Source: Promethearchaeota archaeon
GTDB lineage: Archaea > Asgardarchaeota > Lokiarchaeia > Sigyniarchaeales > SOKP01
DNA: 64,000 bases
Assembly (NCBI GenBank): GCA_016840085.1
Contig: JAEOTA010000043.1
Coordinates: forward strand, 1 to 64,000
Direction of reading: 5' to 3'
The notes under the pieces are model-generated. The model was not told the DNA's origin. It saw only the letters and a program-made list of their open reading frames with translations, and ran no database searches. Both the position numbers and the translations under genes were made by a program. Of this stretch, positions 37,000-46,749 are shown one piece after another; within the stretch, counting starts at the first letter, position 1, and each line of letters begins with the position of its first letter.

Positions 37000-37530
37000 T
37001 TAGGTTTTTACTTGGGTTTTTATTATAATCTCTCTCACAATATCATTTATTTTCTTGTTAGTTGTGTCAATAATAATCTCTGCTGCTGCTTCGTAAGATG
37101 GATTTCGAAAATTTAATACTTTTTCAATTTCTATTTTGGGATCTTGTGTATTAATAACAGGTCTAGACTCTTTTCCATCCATCATTATTCTTTTATATAT
37201 TTCTTCTGGTGTCGATTTTAGAAGGACTATAATAAAATTCTCCTTCAAATTATCAATGTTAATTTTATTTAAAACAACTCCACCCCCACATGAAATAACG
37301 GTTCTTTTTAGCTTAGATGCTTTTATACATGCTAAATTTTCATATTCTCTAAATTTTTGTTCTCCTTCTTCCTTAAAAATTCTTGGAATGGATTTACCCG
37401 TTTCTTTAACTATAATTTCGTCAGTCTCAATAAATTTATAATCATTTCCAAGCTGTTTAACTATTGCTTTTCCAATAGTTGTTTTTCCTGTAGCCATAAA
37501 ACCTATAAGCGCAATAGAATCCTTACTCAT
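37000..37530 (-). CDS. aroK: Shikimate kinase, bacterial type
   Basis: 176 residues with Walker A GFMATGKTT at 10-18, the ETDE motif that holds the shikimate-binding Asp, a CGGGVVL motif near 80-86 and the RP motif in the lid (ESRPVI). It phosphorylates shikimate. Many archaea use an unrelated GHMP-type shikimate kinase, so this bacterial-type gene suggests acquisition by transfer. aroE and tyrA lie 700 bases away on the other strand. Confidence 0.92.
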   Translation of the reverse strand: MSKDSIALIGFMATGKTTIGKAIVKQLGNDYKFIETDEIIVKETGKSIPRIFKEEGEQKFREYENLACIKASKLKRTVISCGGGVVLNKINIDNLKENFIIVLLKSTPEEIYKRIMMDGKESRPVINTQDPKIEIEKVLNFRNPSYEAAAEIIIDTTNKKINDIVREIIIKTQVKT

Positions 37531-37583
37531 TTTAAAATCAATTTTGTAGTAATAGTAATATTTAGGAATAACTTATCCTCTAA

Positions 37584-38138
37584 CTATTCGAATGAAAAGC
37601 CATGAGTTCCTAAAATATCTTTTTTTAATTCGATATAAAAACCAGATAAATATGCAAATGAATTAATTTTTTCAGGATCTAGATTACCATTTTTAATATA
37701 ATATGGATCAGTATGTACAGCAACTGCTTCACCAAAATAACATATATGTGAACCTAGTTCAATTCTTTTTATTACTTTGCATTCCATATTCCATGGAAAC
37801 TCTTTTATCATAGGAACTTTTACTATTGAGGCTTCTTCTTTTGTTAGATTTAATTCATTCCATTTATTAACATCTCTTCCTGAACGTGTACCACAATAAT
37901 CCGTTTCTCTTAATTGTTCTATTGTAGGATAATTAATTACGAATTCTCCATGTTCTTCAATTAATTGATAGGAATGACGTTTAGGCTGTATAGAGATAGC
38001 TATAATAGGCGGGTTTAAGCACACTTTGCCAACATATGCTAAAGTTATTAAATTTGCTTCTTCACCAGTTCCTACTGATATAACTGAGGCGGGCATAGGA
38101 AAAGTGGCAATTTTCGGGCTAAGAGAAATTTTGTTCAT
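37584..38138 (-). CDS. Flavin reductase-like FMN-binding protein
   Basis: 184 residues from the ATG at 38138; eight further residues upstream are possible. PMPASVISVGTGEEANLITLA near 14-34 and NPPIIAISIQPKRHSY are the pattern of the flavin reductase-like split-barrel family that binds FMN. It lies 53 bases upstream of aroK on the same strand. Electron partner unknown. Confidence 0.88.
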   Translation of the reverse strand: MNKISLSPKIATFPMPASVISVGTGEEANLITLAYVGKVCLNPPIIAISIQPKRHSYQLIEEHGEFVINYPTIEQLRETDYCGTRSGRDVNKWNELNLTKEEASIVKVPMIKEFPWNMECKVIKRIELGSHICYFGEAVAVHTDPYYIKNGNLDPEKINSFAYLSGFYIELKKDILGTHGFSFE

Positions 38139-38243
38139 TTTTTTTACTTCTCTATTTTTCAATAAATTGGTTATATAATTATAAATTGTTTATAATCTTA
38201 AAACATATTATTAATTTTTAATTTAATAAGTTAATTACTAAAG

Positions 38244-39113
38244 ATGTCAGCAATAAATTCTATTACAGGTCCTACACTGATCCTTTGTGTTATTGGACAT
38301 CCAATCGAACATTCTATGAGTCCGATTATGCATAATGCTGCTATAAAAGATTTAAATCTTAACTATATATATGTTTCATTTAATATTCTTCCAAAAAATT
38401 TAAGAAATGCAGTAAAAGGCTTTAAAGCTTTAAATATTAAGGGAATAAATGTCACTCTTCCTTTTAAACAGAGAATTATGAAATATTTAGACGAAATTGA
38501 TCCTTTAGCACAAAAAATTGGGGCAGTTAATACAATAAAAAATGATGACGGCTTTTTGAGAGCAAAGAACACAGATGGAATAGGAGCAAAGATGGCCTTA
38601 TTAGAGGCAGGATACGATTTTTCTAATAAAAACATCTTGATATTAGGAGCTGGGGGAGCTGCAAGAGCGCTTTCATTTATTTTAGCTGAAAATGCGAATA
38701 AAATAGTTATAGTAAATAGAACTGAAAAAAGAGCCTTAAAGTTAGCAACCGAACTAAAAAAGTCTTATGGATTGAATTTCGAAGGAAAGAATTTCAGTAA
38801 TAAAATTTTGGAGGAAGAGATTAAAAAAGCTGATATCTTAATCAATACGATTCCTACTGGTATGTATCCTAAAATAAATGAATCACCTATCTCTTCAGAG
38901 ATTTTACATGAAAGTTTGATAGTTTTTGATGTAATATATAATCCTCTTGAAACTAAATTAATAAAGAATGCAATAGAAAAAGGTTGTAAAACGCTAGGAG
39001 GTTTGGATATGTTAGTAAATCAAGGAGCATTAGCATTTGAATGGTGGACGAATTTAAAACCAAATAGAGGAATTATGAAAAATAAAGTAATTGAATATTT
39101 AGGGTTAAAATGA
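38244..39113 (+). CDS. aroE: Shikimate dehydrogenase
   Basis: 289 residues. GHPIEHSMSPIMHNAAI at 16-32 with the substrate serines, NVTLPFKQ at about 72-79 with the catalytic lysine, NTDG, and the NADP-binding GAGGAARAL motif near 135-143. It reduces 3-dehydroshikimate to shikimate. It overlaps tyrA by four bases. Confidence 0.95.
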   Translation: MSAINSITGPTLILCVIGHPIEHSMSPIMHNAAIKDLNLNYIYVSFNILPKNLRNAVKGFKALNIKGINVTLPFKQRIMKYLDEIDPLAQKIGAVNTIKNDDGFLRAKNTDGIGAKMALLEAGYDFSNKNILILGAGGAARALSFILAENANKIVIVNRTEKRALKLATELKKSYGLNFEGKNFSNKILEEEIKKADILINTIPTGMYPKINESPISSEILHESLIVFDVIYNPLETKLIKNAIEKGCKTLGGLDMLVNQGALAFEWWTNLKPNRGIMKNKVIEYLGLK

Positions 39114-40012
39114 TGTTAGGGAAAAATTTAACAATAATAGGCGGTTCAGGAGGAATGGGCCGCGTTTTTTCAAGATATTTTAAACAGCATGGCTTTAATG
39201 TCACGATAAATGCTCGAAATGCGAAAAAACTGAGACAGATCGCTGAAGACTTAGGGGTAAATTATGAGTTAGATCTCAAAAAAAGTGTAGAAAATGCTGA
39301 TATTGTAATGGTTTCAATTCCTATTCACTCAACACCTAAGATGATTGAAAATATAGTCCCATTCATGAAAGAAAATTCTCTAATTTTTGATATAACATCA
39401 ATCAAAAGAGAAACTTATAGAGTGTTAAATATAGCTCATAATAAATTCCATATAAACTGCTTATCTCTTCATCCTATGTTTGGTCCTGGTATTAAGAATT
39501 TTAAAAATTACACACTTATTGTTTTAAGAGTTGGAGGTACAAAACACTACAATGAAACTGTCGAAGAATTTTTGGATTTGTTTAAATCAGATGGACTAGT
39601 TATAACTGAAACTACACTAGAAGTCCATGATAAGCATATTGCATTAACCCTAGGGGTACCGCATATGTTAAACATCCTTTTCTTGAATTTATTAAAAAGA
39701 ACTAATGAATCTTTATCTGAATTAACAAGATATACTGGTACAACATTCTTACTACAAAAAGTCTTCGCTGAAAGTATTATCCAAAGAGAAATGGAAATGT
39801 TTGGCGAAATTCAAATAGAAAATCAAGATTTTTATACTATCTTAGAATTATTTGAGAATTTAATTAAAGAATATAAAAATATAATTAAAACAAAAGATTT
39901 AAAGAGATTCTCCAATATTTTTTCTCAGGGACTGGAATATTCTAAAAAAGATATTCATTTTGAGAATTCATACAAATACTTCTATAAATTTATGAAAATC
40001 TTAAAAGAATAA
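39110..40012 (+). CDS. tyrA: Prephenate dehydrogenase
   Basis: 300 residues. The N-terminal Rossmann motif is GGSGGMGRVF at 11-20; SIPIHSTP, LHPMFGPG and a helical C-terminal domain follow, as in TyrA. It converts prephenate to 4-hydroxyphenylpyruvate for tyrosine. Its start overlaps aroE by four bases, so the two are translationally coupled. Confidence 0.92.
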   Translation: MMLGKNLTIIGGSGGMGRVFSRYFKQHGFNVTINARNAKKLRQIAEDLGVNYELDLKKSVENADIVMVSIPIHSTPKMIENIVPFMKENSLIFDITSIKRETYRVLNIAHNKFHINCLSLHPMFGPGIKNFKNYTLIVLRVGGTKHYNETVEEFLDLFKSDGLVITETTLEVHDKHIALTLGVPHMLNILFLNLLKRTNESLSELTRYTGTTFLLQKVFAESIIQREMEMFGEIQIENQDFYTILELFENLIKEYKNIIKTKDLKRFSNIFSQGLEYSKKDIHFENSYKYFYKFMKILKE

Positions 40013-40034
40013 AAAGAATAAAAAATTGTTAAAT

Positions 40035-40418
40035 TTATTCAGTACTGCTTCCACATAAGGGACAAAACTTAGCATTTTCTCTTTGATTCAGCTCAACTCC
40101 ACAGTTAAAACAGAATTTTGCCTTTTCCTCAACTAACTGCGTTTTTGCTATAGGTTTCTGATTCTCAATTTGAGTGGAAGTGCTAATTAATTGATAATTT
40201 GAATTTGATTGAGTAATAGTCATTTGACGTGGTTCACAAACATGATTACAATTTGTACAACGGTTTTGTGGTTTATCCAAATAAATCGCAACATAAATTA
40301 ATAATCCAAGACCGCCTGTAAATATAGCTAAAATTATTGCTAAACCGATTCTAAAATCCTCTTTTTTAGTGGAAACATTCATTTTACAGTGAGGACAATA
40401 CATCACAGACATAGACAT
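40035..40418 (-). CDS. Zinc-ribbon membrane protein, cluster copy 1
   Basis: 127 residues: CPHC near 8-11, a hydrophobic segment at about 26-47, CTNC near 54-57, a glutamine/threonine-rich linker, and a C-terminal ribbon with CFNC and CPLC. The same order (half ribbon, membrane segment, half ribbon, linker, full ribbon) appears in the next two genes, so the three are paralogs. Confidence 0.8.
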   Translation of the reverse strand: MSMSVMYCPHCKMNVSTKKEDFRIGLAIILAIFTGGLGLLIYVAIYLDKPQNRCTNCNHVCEPRQMTITQSNSNYQLISTSTQIENQKPIAKTQLVEEKAKFCFNCGVELNQRENAKFCPLCGSSTE

Positions 40419-40583
40419 TTTTTTACCTCCAATTTTTCTTTTTAAAAACTATTTCTTTTCTTTAATTAAGTAATATAGAAAGAGATACAAAAATGATCTT
40501 TAGACCAATTTTTAATTTGAGAAAGAATACTAACTAAAGAAATTTGAAGGAGAATGTAATTATAATAAAAAAAAACTATTATT

Positions 40584-40973
40584 TTAGACTTTACCACCAC
40601 AATTTGGACAATATTTTACTCCAGCTTCTAATTTTTCACCACATAATGAGCAAAAACTAGGCATATCTCCTGTTATTTCCTCAGTTACCCCAACTGGTGC
40701 TGGTGCTGGTGCAGAATAAGCTCCCCTTTGAAGGCTTTGGGGTTGGGATTGATAAGCAAATTGACTCTGCGGTTGAGAGACAGTGATTTTAGTTTTGCAA
40801 TGCACGCAAGTGTTTTCTTCTTTAGAATAATACCAAATTAAATAGATTATCAGACCAATTCCAGCAGTGAAAATCAGCAATACTATTGCGAGACAAGTGT
40901 CAATATCTTGACGAGTTAATAACACATTCTGATTACACCTAGGACAAAAGCCGGTAGGATTAACAGTTGGCAT
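40584..40973 (-). CDS. Zinc-ribbon membrane protein, cluster copy 2
   Basis: 129 residues: CPRC near 9-12, a membrane segment at about 27-48, CVHC near 54-57, a Q/S/A/P-rich linker and a CSLC-CPNC ribbon at the end. Same strand and layout as its neighbours at 40035 and 41048. Confidence 0.8.
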   Translation of the reverse strand: MPTVNPTGFCPRCNQNVLLTRQDIDTCLAIVLLIFTAGIGLIIYLIWYYSKEENTCVHCKTKITVSQPQSQFAYQSQPQSLQRGAYSAPAPAPVGVTEEITGDMPSFCSLCGEKLEAGVKYCPNCGGKV

Positions 40974-41047
40974 TTCTTAACCTTATTTTATAATAATTAT
41001 ATTGTTGTTATAATTAAGATAAAGAATGATAGTATTCATATATATTT

Positions 41048-41443
41048 TTATTCTTTAAGATTAACCCCACAACTCGGACAAATTTCGTCTTGTGCATTAA
41101 TTTCCTGTTGACAGTATTGACAATGCAGTTTGTTAGCATCTTTTTCTTTTTTTTCTTGTTCTATTGTTTGAAGAATTCGGGTAATTTGGGCTTTAGGTTC
41201 AGGAATTTCTTCGCGTGAATTGTAAAAATCTAATTGATTTTGGCAAAAAGGGCAAACTGTCTTTTTTGAAATAATATAACGATAAATTAAAAAAGGAATA
41301 AGAGCAAATCCTAATGATGCAAAAATGCAAAGAATCCATATATTAAGATACATACCTTCAATTGCTTTTCTTTTTGGATTTTCAATTTCTCTCTCACAAT
41401 TATCGCAATATGCGAATGTCTGACTTTTTTCCATCTCTCTCAT
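41048..41443 (-). CDS. Zinc-ribbon membrane protein, cluster copy 3
   Basis: 131 residues: CDNC near 13-16, a membrane segment at about 32-53, CPFC near 63-66, an acidic linker and a C-terminal CQYC-CPSC ribbon. First gene of the three on this strand. Confidence 0.8.
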   Translation of the reverse strand: MREMEKSQTFAYCDNCEREIENPKRKAIEGMYLNIWILCIFASLGFALIPFLIYRYIISKKTVCPFCQNQLDFYNSREEIPEPKAQITRILQTIEQEKKEKDANKLHCQYCQQEINAQDEICPSCGVNLKE

Positions 41444-41633
41444 TTTAAATAAGATTACACAATCATTTTAATTTTTGTGGTAAAGTTTTTTCATTCTATT
41501 ACTTGATAAAATATTATATTTCAATTTGTTAAAAAATTAATAAAATAAGTTCATTAAAAATAAAATCAATATGTCCTTATTGATTTATAATCTATAGGAT
41601 TTCAATTTTGAAAGCTAATTGTTTTGAATTAAT

Positions 41634-42251
41634 TTGACGCAAAAATCTTACTTCATTGCACTAGAAGGTATTGATGGATGTGGTACAAGCACTCATAGTC
41701 ATCTCCTTAAAGGATTTTTAGAAAGCAAAGGTTTAAAAGTTCATTTAACGATGGAACCTTCTGAAAGTGACATAGGGAGATTGGTCAGGAAATATTTAAA
41801 AGATAAAGATGTTCCTCCTACTACAGATGCCTTATTATTTGCGTCTGATAGAGATCTCCATTATAAAAATGAAATAAAGAATAAACTTGAAGAGGGATAT
41901 ATCGTTATCTCAGATCGATATCTAGAATCTTCAATAGTATATCAATCGGTACAATCTGATAAAATTTCAGTTGATTGGGTTAAAGAAATAAACAAATTTG
42001 TAGGCTTACCTGATATTACAATCATTTTGGACATAGATCCAAAAATAGCATTAGCAAGAAAAGAAGATGAAGATTTAGAAAAATTTGAAGATACTAACTT
42101 TTTAGATAAGGTGAGAGATCTTTATCTTACTCGAGCTAAACAAGAGGGATATACTATTATTAGTTCAGATGACATAATAGAATTTGTCCAAGAAAAGATT
42201 CAAAAAATTATATTGGATAAACTTAGTAAATTGGGTTATATTATAAGTTAA
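41634..42251 (+). CDS. tmk: Thymidylate kinase, Walker A lysine absent
   Basis: 205 residues from a TTG start. ALEGIDGCGTSTHS near 9-22 is the P-loop, but the lysine of the usual GKST is threonine. The ISDRYLESSIVYQ and LDIDPKIALAR motifs and overall size fit dTMP kinase. It phosphorylates dTMP for DNA synthesis. Lysine-less P-loops are known in some archaeal nucleotide kinases, so this may still be active. Confidence 0.88.
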   Translation: MTQKSYFIALEGIDGCGTSTHSHLLKGFLESKGLKVHLTMEPSESDIGRLVRKYLKDKDVPPTTDALLFASDRDLHYKNEIKNKLEEGYIVISDRYLESSIVYQSVQSDKISVDWVKEINKFVGLPDITIILDIDPKIALARKEDEDLEKFEDTNFLDKVRDLYLTRAKQEGYTIISSDDIIEFVQEKIQKIILDKLSKLGYIIS

Positions 42252-42331
42252 AATAATAAAACCTAAATTATAATTGCGACTTTAGAAATTGGAATTATTT
42301 ATTCTGAATCTATAAAAATTCTCGATAAAAG

Positions 42332-43621
42332 TTGAAGAATAGTAAATCTACTGAATATTTTTCCTTTAATGCTGACCGGTTATTTGATTTAGTAAAACAT
42401 TTTAGTTTTCCTAGATTAGCTGGGACTGAGGGTGAGCAAAAAGCTGTAGAACTTGCTGTAGAAACATTTAAGAAAAATGGTTTTGATGATTCGCAAATAC
42501 AAAAACAACCCTTTGAATTCTCTGATTTTTATTCTACGACCTTAATCAAGTTAATTATGGTTATCAACTTAACATTTTCATTATTTATTTTGATGTTTGT
42601 ATATATTGAATTATTTATTACAATATTTATCATAAGTAGTGGGATTATACTAATTATGTTAATTATTAGAGGCTTAAAACATCCTGAAGATTCTGGTTTT
42701 TGGGGGGAATACTATGGAAAAACAATTTCAGCGACTAATGTATTTGCAAAACTAAATGCCACGGTGATTCCAACTGAAACTGCTGGAAATATAATTATTT
42801 CCGCGCACTTAGATTCGAAGTCACAGACCTTTAAAACATTATGGAGAGTAATTTTCTATCGTGTTTGGCTCTATGGAGGTATTTTTTTAGGAGGATTCCT
42901 AATAGCTTTATTTCTTGGAACTTATACGGCTTTAAAACTAAACTTACTTGTCATAAGGGTGGGCCTTTGGGTATTTACAATTTTAATTTCAATTTCAAAC
43001 ATATTTTTAATGTTTCTAAGCACTCATAATAGATCCCCTGGTGCTTTAGATAATGCGTCCGGTATGGGTATTACATTTGAATTAAGCAAATATTTTAAAG
43101 AACATCCTCTGAAGAACTTCAATATTTGGTTTTGCCAGTTTTCTGCTGAAGAATTAGGAACTATGGGATCAAGAATTTTTGTTAATACTCATGAAGATAA
43201 ATTTGTTAAAGGAAGAATATTTCAGATTAATTTAGATATGGTTTCATGTGCTAATGACAAAAAAAATAAGCTTCAATTTTTAAAATCTTATGGAGTTTTC
43301 CCACGTAAAAAAATAGCACCTTTACTCAGTAAATATTTGGAAAAAGCTTCAGAAGAAGTTAATTTAAAAATAACAGGATTTCATTTATCTACAGGGGCTC
43401 ATACAGATTCTGTTCCTTTTCATTTAAGAGGATATGATTCTGTTGATATCACTACAAAAGTTGCTGGAAAACATACTCATACTATAGAGGATACTCCGGA
43501 TAAAGTTGATCCAAAAATATTACTAGAAGCATGTCTAATTATTCGAAAAGTAATAGTATTGATTGATAATGATTATGAAATGTTATGTAAAAATCAACAA
43601 TTAGTATGTGATGAAAATTGA
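42332..43621 (+). CDS. Membrane-embedded M28 family peptidase, copy 1
   Basis: 429 residues from a TTG. The M28 zinc ligands are in order: His and Asp in SAHLDSK, Asp in GALDNASG, Glu in SAEELG, Asp in GAHTDSVPF, and the final His in HTHTIED. Two hydrophobic clusters, at about 68-110 and 175-225, sit inside and before the peptidase domain, which suggests a membrane-bound aminopeptidase. It shares FSFPRLAGT-E with the copy at 58119. The stop overlaps the leuC-type start by four bases. Confidence 0.85.
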   Translation: MKNSKSTEYFSFNADRLFDLVKHFSFPRLAGTEGEQKAVELAVETFKKNGFDDSQIQKQPFEFSDFYSTTLIKLIMVINLTFSLFILMFVYIELFITIFIISSGIILIMLIIRGLKHPEDSGFWGEYYGKTISATNVFAKLNATVIPTETAGNIIISAHLDSKSQTFKTLWRVIFYRVWLYGGIFLGGFLIALFLGTYTALKLNLLVIRVGLWVFTILISISNIFLMFLSTHNRSPGALDNASGMGITFELSKYFKEHPLKNFNIWFCQFSAEELGTMGSRIFVNTHEDKFVKGRIFQINLDMVSCANDKKNKLQFLKSYGVFPRKKIAPLLSKYLEKASEEVNLKITGFHLSTGAHTDSVPFHLRGYDSVDITTKVAGKHTHTIEDTPDKVDPKILLEACLIIRKVIVLIDNDYEMLCKNQQLVCDEN

Positions 43622-44877
43622 ATTACACCTTGGCAGAAAAAATATTATTGGAACATTCAAATCTTAAAGAAATTTCTCCAGGACAGTTTATTGATTGTGA
43701 TATCGATTTAATAATGGTCCATGAACAATTAGGAGGACGAATACATAGAGAGTATGAAAAATTAGGTATTGATTATGTTTGGGATCCTAATAAAATCTTT
43801 TTTATTCTTGATCACTGGGTACCTGCTCCTACAATTTCAGCAGCTGAAATGCATCAAGATTGTAGAAAATTTGCAGAAAAATACAAATTTATTCATAACA
43901 TCGGAATGGATAAAGGTATTTGCCATCAAGTCTTACCAGAGATGGGATTTGCCCGACCTGGTATGTTAATAGTAGGTTCTGACAGTCATACAACTACTTA
44001 TGGTGTTTTTAATTGTTTATCTACAGGTATCGGAGCTACTGATGTGTCTGTTGTTTTTGCTACTGGAAAATTATGGTTTAAGGTCCCAGAATCATTTAAA
44101 ATAAATCTTTCTGGTAAATTAAATAAAGGAGTGATGTCAAAAGATTTTATCCTAAAATTAATAGGTGACATGTCTACCAAAGGTGCTATTTATAAATCTT
44201 TGGAATTTCATGGAGATGGTGCAAAATCATTATCAATTGATGGACGTATGACAATTTCAAATATGGTTGTAGAGGCGGGGGCTAAATTTGGTATTTTTTT
44301 ACCTGATGAAAAAGTAACTGATTGGCTCCATAAAAGAACTAATGAAACATTTCAATTTGTATATCCTGATGACGATGCTCTATACGAAAAAACTTTCGAT
44401 TATAATTTATCGGATATTACTCCTGTTGTTGCAAAGCCATCTACTCCGGATAATTTAGCTTACATTGAAGAAGTAGAAGGAATTGAATTTGATCAAGCAT
44501 TTATTGGAAGTTGTACAAACGGTAGAATGGAAGATCTTAGGATTGCCGCAAGAATTTTAAAAGGAAAGAAGATAAATTCTAAAATAAGATTGATAATCAT
44601 TCCTGCTTCTAAAGAAATATATAAAGAAGCATTACATGAGGGTTTAATTGAAATATTTATTAACGCTGGAGCAATATTTGGACATTCCACCTGTGGTCCT
44701 TGTATTGGTGGACATATGGGTGTATTAGGATCAGATGAAATTTGTATAAGTAGTTCTAATCGAAATTTTGTTGGGAGGATGGGTTCGCCTAGTTCTCAAA
44801 TCTACTTAGCATCACCCGCTACTATTGCGGCTTCTGCTATAAGAGGCAAAATTACAGATCCTAGAGAGGTATTATAA
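43618..44877 (+). CDS. leuC: 3-Isopropylmalate dehydratase-type large subunit
   Basis: 419 residues from a TTG. Fe-S ligands Cys299 (GSCTNGR), Cys359 and Cys362 (STCGPCIGGH) are present, as is GSDSHTTTYG at 120-129. It isomerises 2-isopropylmalate in leucine synthesis; related homoaconitases cannot be excluded. It abuts the small-subunit gene directly and overlaps the M28 gene, so all three are one operon. Confidence 0.9.
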   Translation: MNYTLAEKILLEHSNLKEISPGQFIDCDIDLIMVHEQLGGRIHREYEKLGIDYVWDPNKIFFILDHWVPAPTISAAEMHQDCRKFAEKYKFIHNIGMDKGICHQVLPEMGFARPGMLIVGSDSHTTTYGVFNCLSTGIGATDVSVVFATGKLWFKVPESFKINLSGKLNKGVMSKDFILKLIGDMSTKGAIYKSLEFHGDGAKSLSIDGRMTISNMVVEAGAKFGIFLPDEKVTDWLHKRTNETFQFVYPDDDALYEKTFDYNLSDITPVVAKPSTPDNLAYIEEVEGIEFDQAFIGSCTNGRMEDLRIAARILKGKKINSKIRLIIIPASKEIYKEALHEGLIEIFINAGAIFGHSTCGPCIGGHMGVLGSDEICISSSNRNFVGRMGSPSSQIYLASPATIAASAIRGKITDPREVL

Positions 44878-45378
44878 ATGATTGATATAATTGGAGGTTT
44901 CGTTTATATTTTGGGAGATAATATTACTACTGATGATATTGTCCCCAGTGATGTCTTAACATTAAGAGATACAAATGATATGGCTAAAAGTACTCTAAAA
45001 TACATTGATCAGTACTTTGTACAAAATATTAACAGAGGAAATATTATTGTAGCAGGAGAAAATTTTGGATCAGGCAGTTCTCGGGAAGAAGCTGTTAATG
45101 TATTTAAAATTTTAGGAGTAAAAGCAATTATAGCTAAATCTTTTGCTCGAATTTATTTTAGAAATCTGATTAATTTAGGTATTCCGGGTATTCAATTAAA
45201 ATGGGAAGATATTCATTTTTCAAAAGAAGATGATCTAGAGATTTCACTTGATCAAGGAATAATTTTTAATAAAAGTAAAAATCTAAAGATTCAATTTGAA
45301 AAATTGCCAACTTTTTTAACAGAAATATTAGAAGAAGGAGGAATTTTAAACCGATTAAAGAGGAATTTAAAGAAGTAA
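44878..45378 (+). CDS. leuD: 3-Isopropylmalate dehydratase-type small subunit
   Basis: 166 residues starting on the base after the leuC stop. GDNITTDDIVPSD at about 13-25 and AGENFGSGSSREEA at about 58-71 are the swivelling-domain signatures of LeuD/HacB. It partners the large subunit. Confidence 0.92.
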   Translation: MIDIIGGFVYILGDNITTDDIVPSDVLTLRDTNDMAKSTLKYIDQYFVQNINRGNIIVAGENFGSGSSREEAVNVFKILGVKAIIAKSFARIYFRNLINLGIPGIQLKWEDIHFSKEDDLEISLDQGIIFNKSKNLKIQFEKLPTFLTEILEEGGILNRLKRNLKK

Positions 45379-45383
45379 TATTA

Positions 45384-45923
45384 TTACATTAGTCTTTCTA
45401 TTTCTTTTTGAATCTCTTCTATTCTTCTTTTTGATTTTAACAAAATTTTACTTCTACCATACTTCTGAAACCATCTATTAAACCTTTCATGTATTGTAAC
45501 TTCTCTAGTTCCTGCCATATGCTTATCAGCCAAACATATAATTTTTTCTTCTAATGTGATTGGTAAGTAATCTTTTTCAGGTAATCCAAACCTCTTAGCA
45601 TCTATTTTATCCAATCCTCCTAAAATATGCCTTTCACAGATTTTCGAGAGTTTATCTGAAAAACCTCTCTCTCTTAATATCTTACTTCCAATTAAAGCAT
45701 GTTTAAACCCATGTGTTTTAGTTCTTCCTATATCGTGTAATAATGCTCCAATTTCAATTAAATTCAAGTCAACTTTAACTTTAGTTATTTTTTTTGCGAT
45801 ATCTAAAGCCTTATCTGCAACTTTTTCAGAATGACGCCTAACTGAATGTTGGATTTTTAGACTTCTAAGTAAATCAAGTGCAAATTCCCGATCAGGTAGA
45901 ATTTCTTCTTTTTTATTCCCCAT
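45384..45923 (-). CDS. HD-domain phosphohydrolase (TIGR00295-type)
   Basis: 179 residues. SVRRHSEKVADKA, GALLHDIGRTKTHG near 57-70 (HD motif) and CLADKHMAG carry the HD metal ligands. The pattern fits the archaeal TIGR00295 family of HD hydrolases of unknown substrate. It converges with leuD with a five-base gap. Confidence 0.88.
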   Translation of the reverse strand: MGNKKEEILPDREFALDLLRSLKIQHSVRRHSEKVADKALDIAKKITKVKVDLNLIEIGALLHDIGRTKTHGFKHALIGSKILRERGFSDKLSKICERHILGGLDKIDAKRFGLPEKDYLPITLEEKIICLADKHMAGTREVTIHERFNRWFQKYGRSKILLKSKRRIEEIQKEIERLM

Positions 45924-46027
45924 TAATAACTTATATTATCAACTAATATTAAATTTTTTTAAGATAAGTCGGATTATAACCCAATTAGAATTTCTTAAAG
46001 AAAGAAAAAAGATAAACCATAAGATGA

Positions 46028-46516
46028 TTAATAAAACTCTTCATATGGACCACTTATTAGCCCACCGATTAGTCCTCCTGTAAAGGCTCCTAAAAAGGCA
46101 CTAAAAATCCCCCCTAATGTTTCAGTTAATTGATTTCCTTGAAATAAAGCCATTAAATCTACCCCAGAAATTATACTTATTATAATCCAGATTAATAAAA
46201 CTACTACAACCACTAATACACTTGATATAATACCTCTTCTTAAACCTTTTGCTATTGTACCACTAATATACCCTATAAATAGCCAAGCTAGAAGTTGTGC
46301 TGCGAAAAATCCTGAAACTGTTAAAGATCCGGAAAAAAATGCGATGATATCAAATTTAAAATTAGCACCAACTAATAATGCAATCGCTTTTAATAAATCA
46401 GAACCGGCATAAGTGTGGATTTGATTAATGAGACTCTCCATATTAAAGAAAAATACACTAAAAAAACTTAAAATAATGCCAGTTATGATTCCTAAAATTA
46501 ACCGATAAGAAGCCAT
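46028..46516 (-). CDS. Four-helix membrane protein, unknown
   Basis: 162 residues with about four membrane segments at 5-24, 60-85, 95-118 and 130-155, the last rich in glycine (GAFTGGLIGGLISG). The shape recalls small archaeal DUF5518-type membrane proteins but I cannot confirm. It stands alone, on the opposite strand to uS2. Confidence 0.6.
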   Translation of the reverse strand: MASYRLILGIITGIILSFFSVFFFNMESLINQIHTYAGSDLLKAIALLVGANFKFDIIAFFSGSLTVSGFFAAQLLAWLFIGYISGTIAKGLRRGIISSVLVVVVVLLIWIIISIISGVDLMALFQGNQLTETLGGIFSAFLGAFTGGLIGGLISGPYEEFY

Positions 46517-46749
46517 TATTTAAACTAGTATAAAATTAAATTTTTATATAATAAATGTAATTGATTAGATATATTAATAATTAAAATCATTTTTGCTATA
46601 TTAATACTTTAGTTCTTAGAGATTTAGCAAAAACCTCTTAATAAAATATTAAAATTATGGTATATTTAAGTAATTATTCATTGAATTTTGAAAATTTCAG
46701 AATAACAAATTAAAATTGATATAAGAAAAACATTAACAAGGCTTTAATC

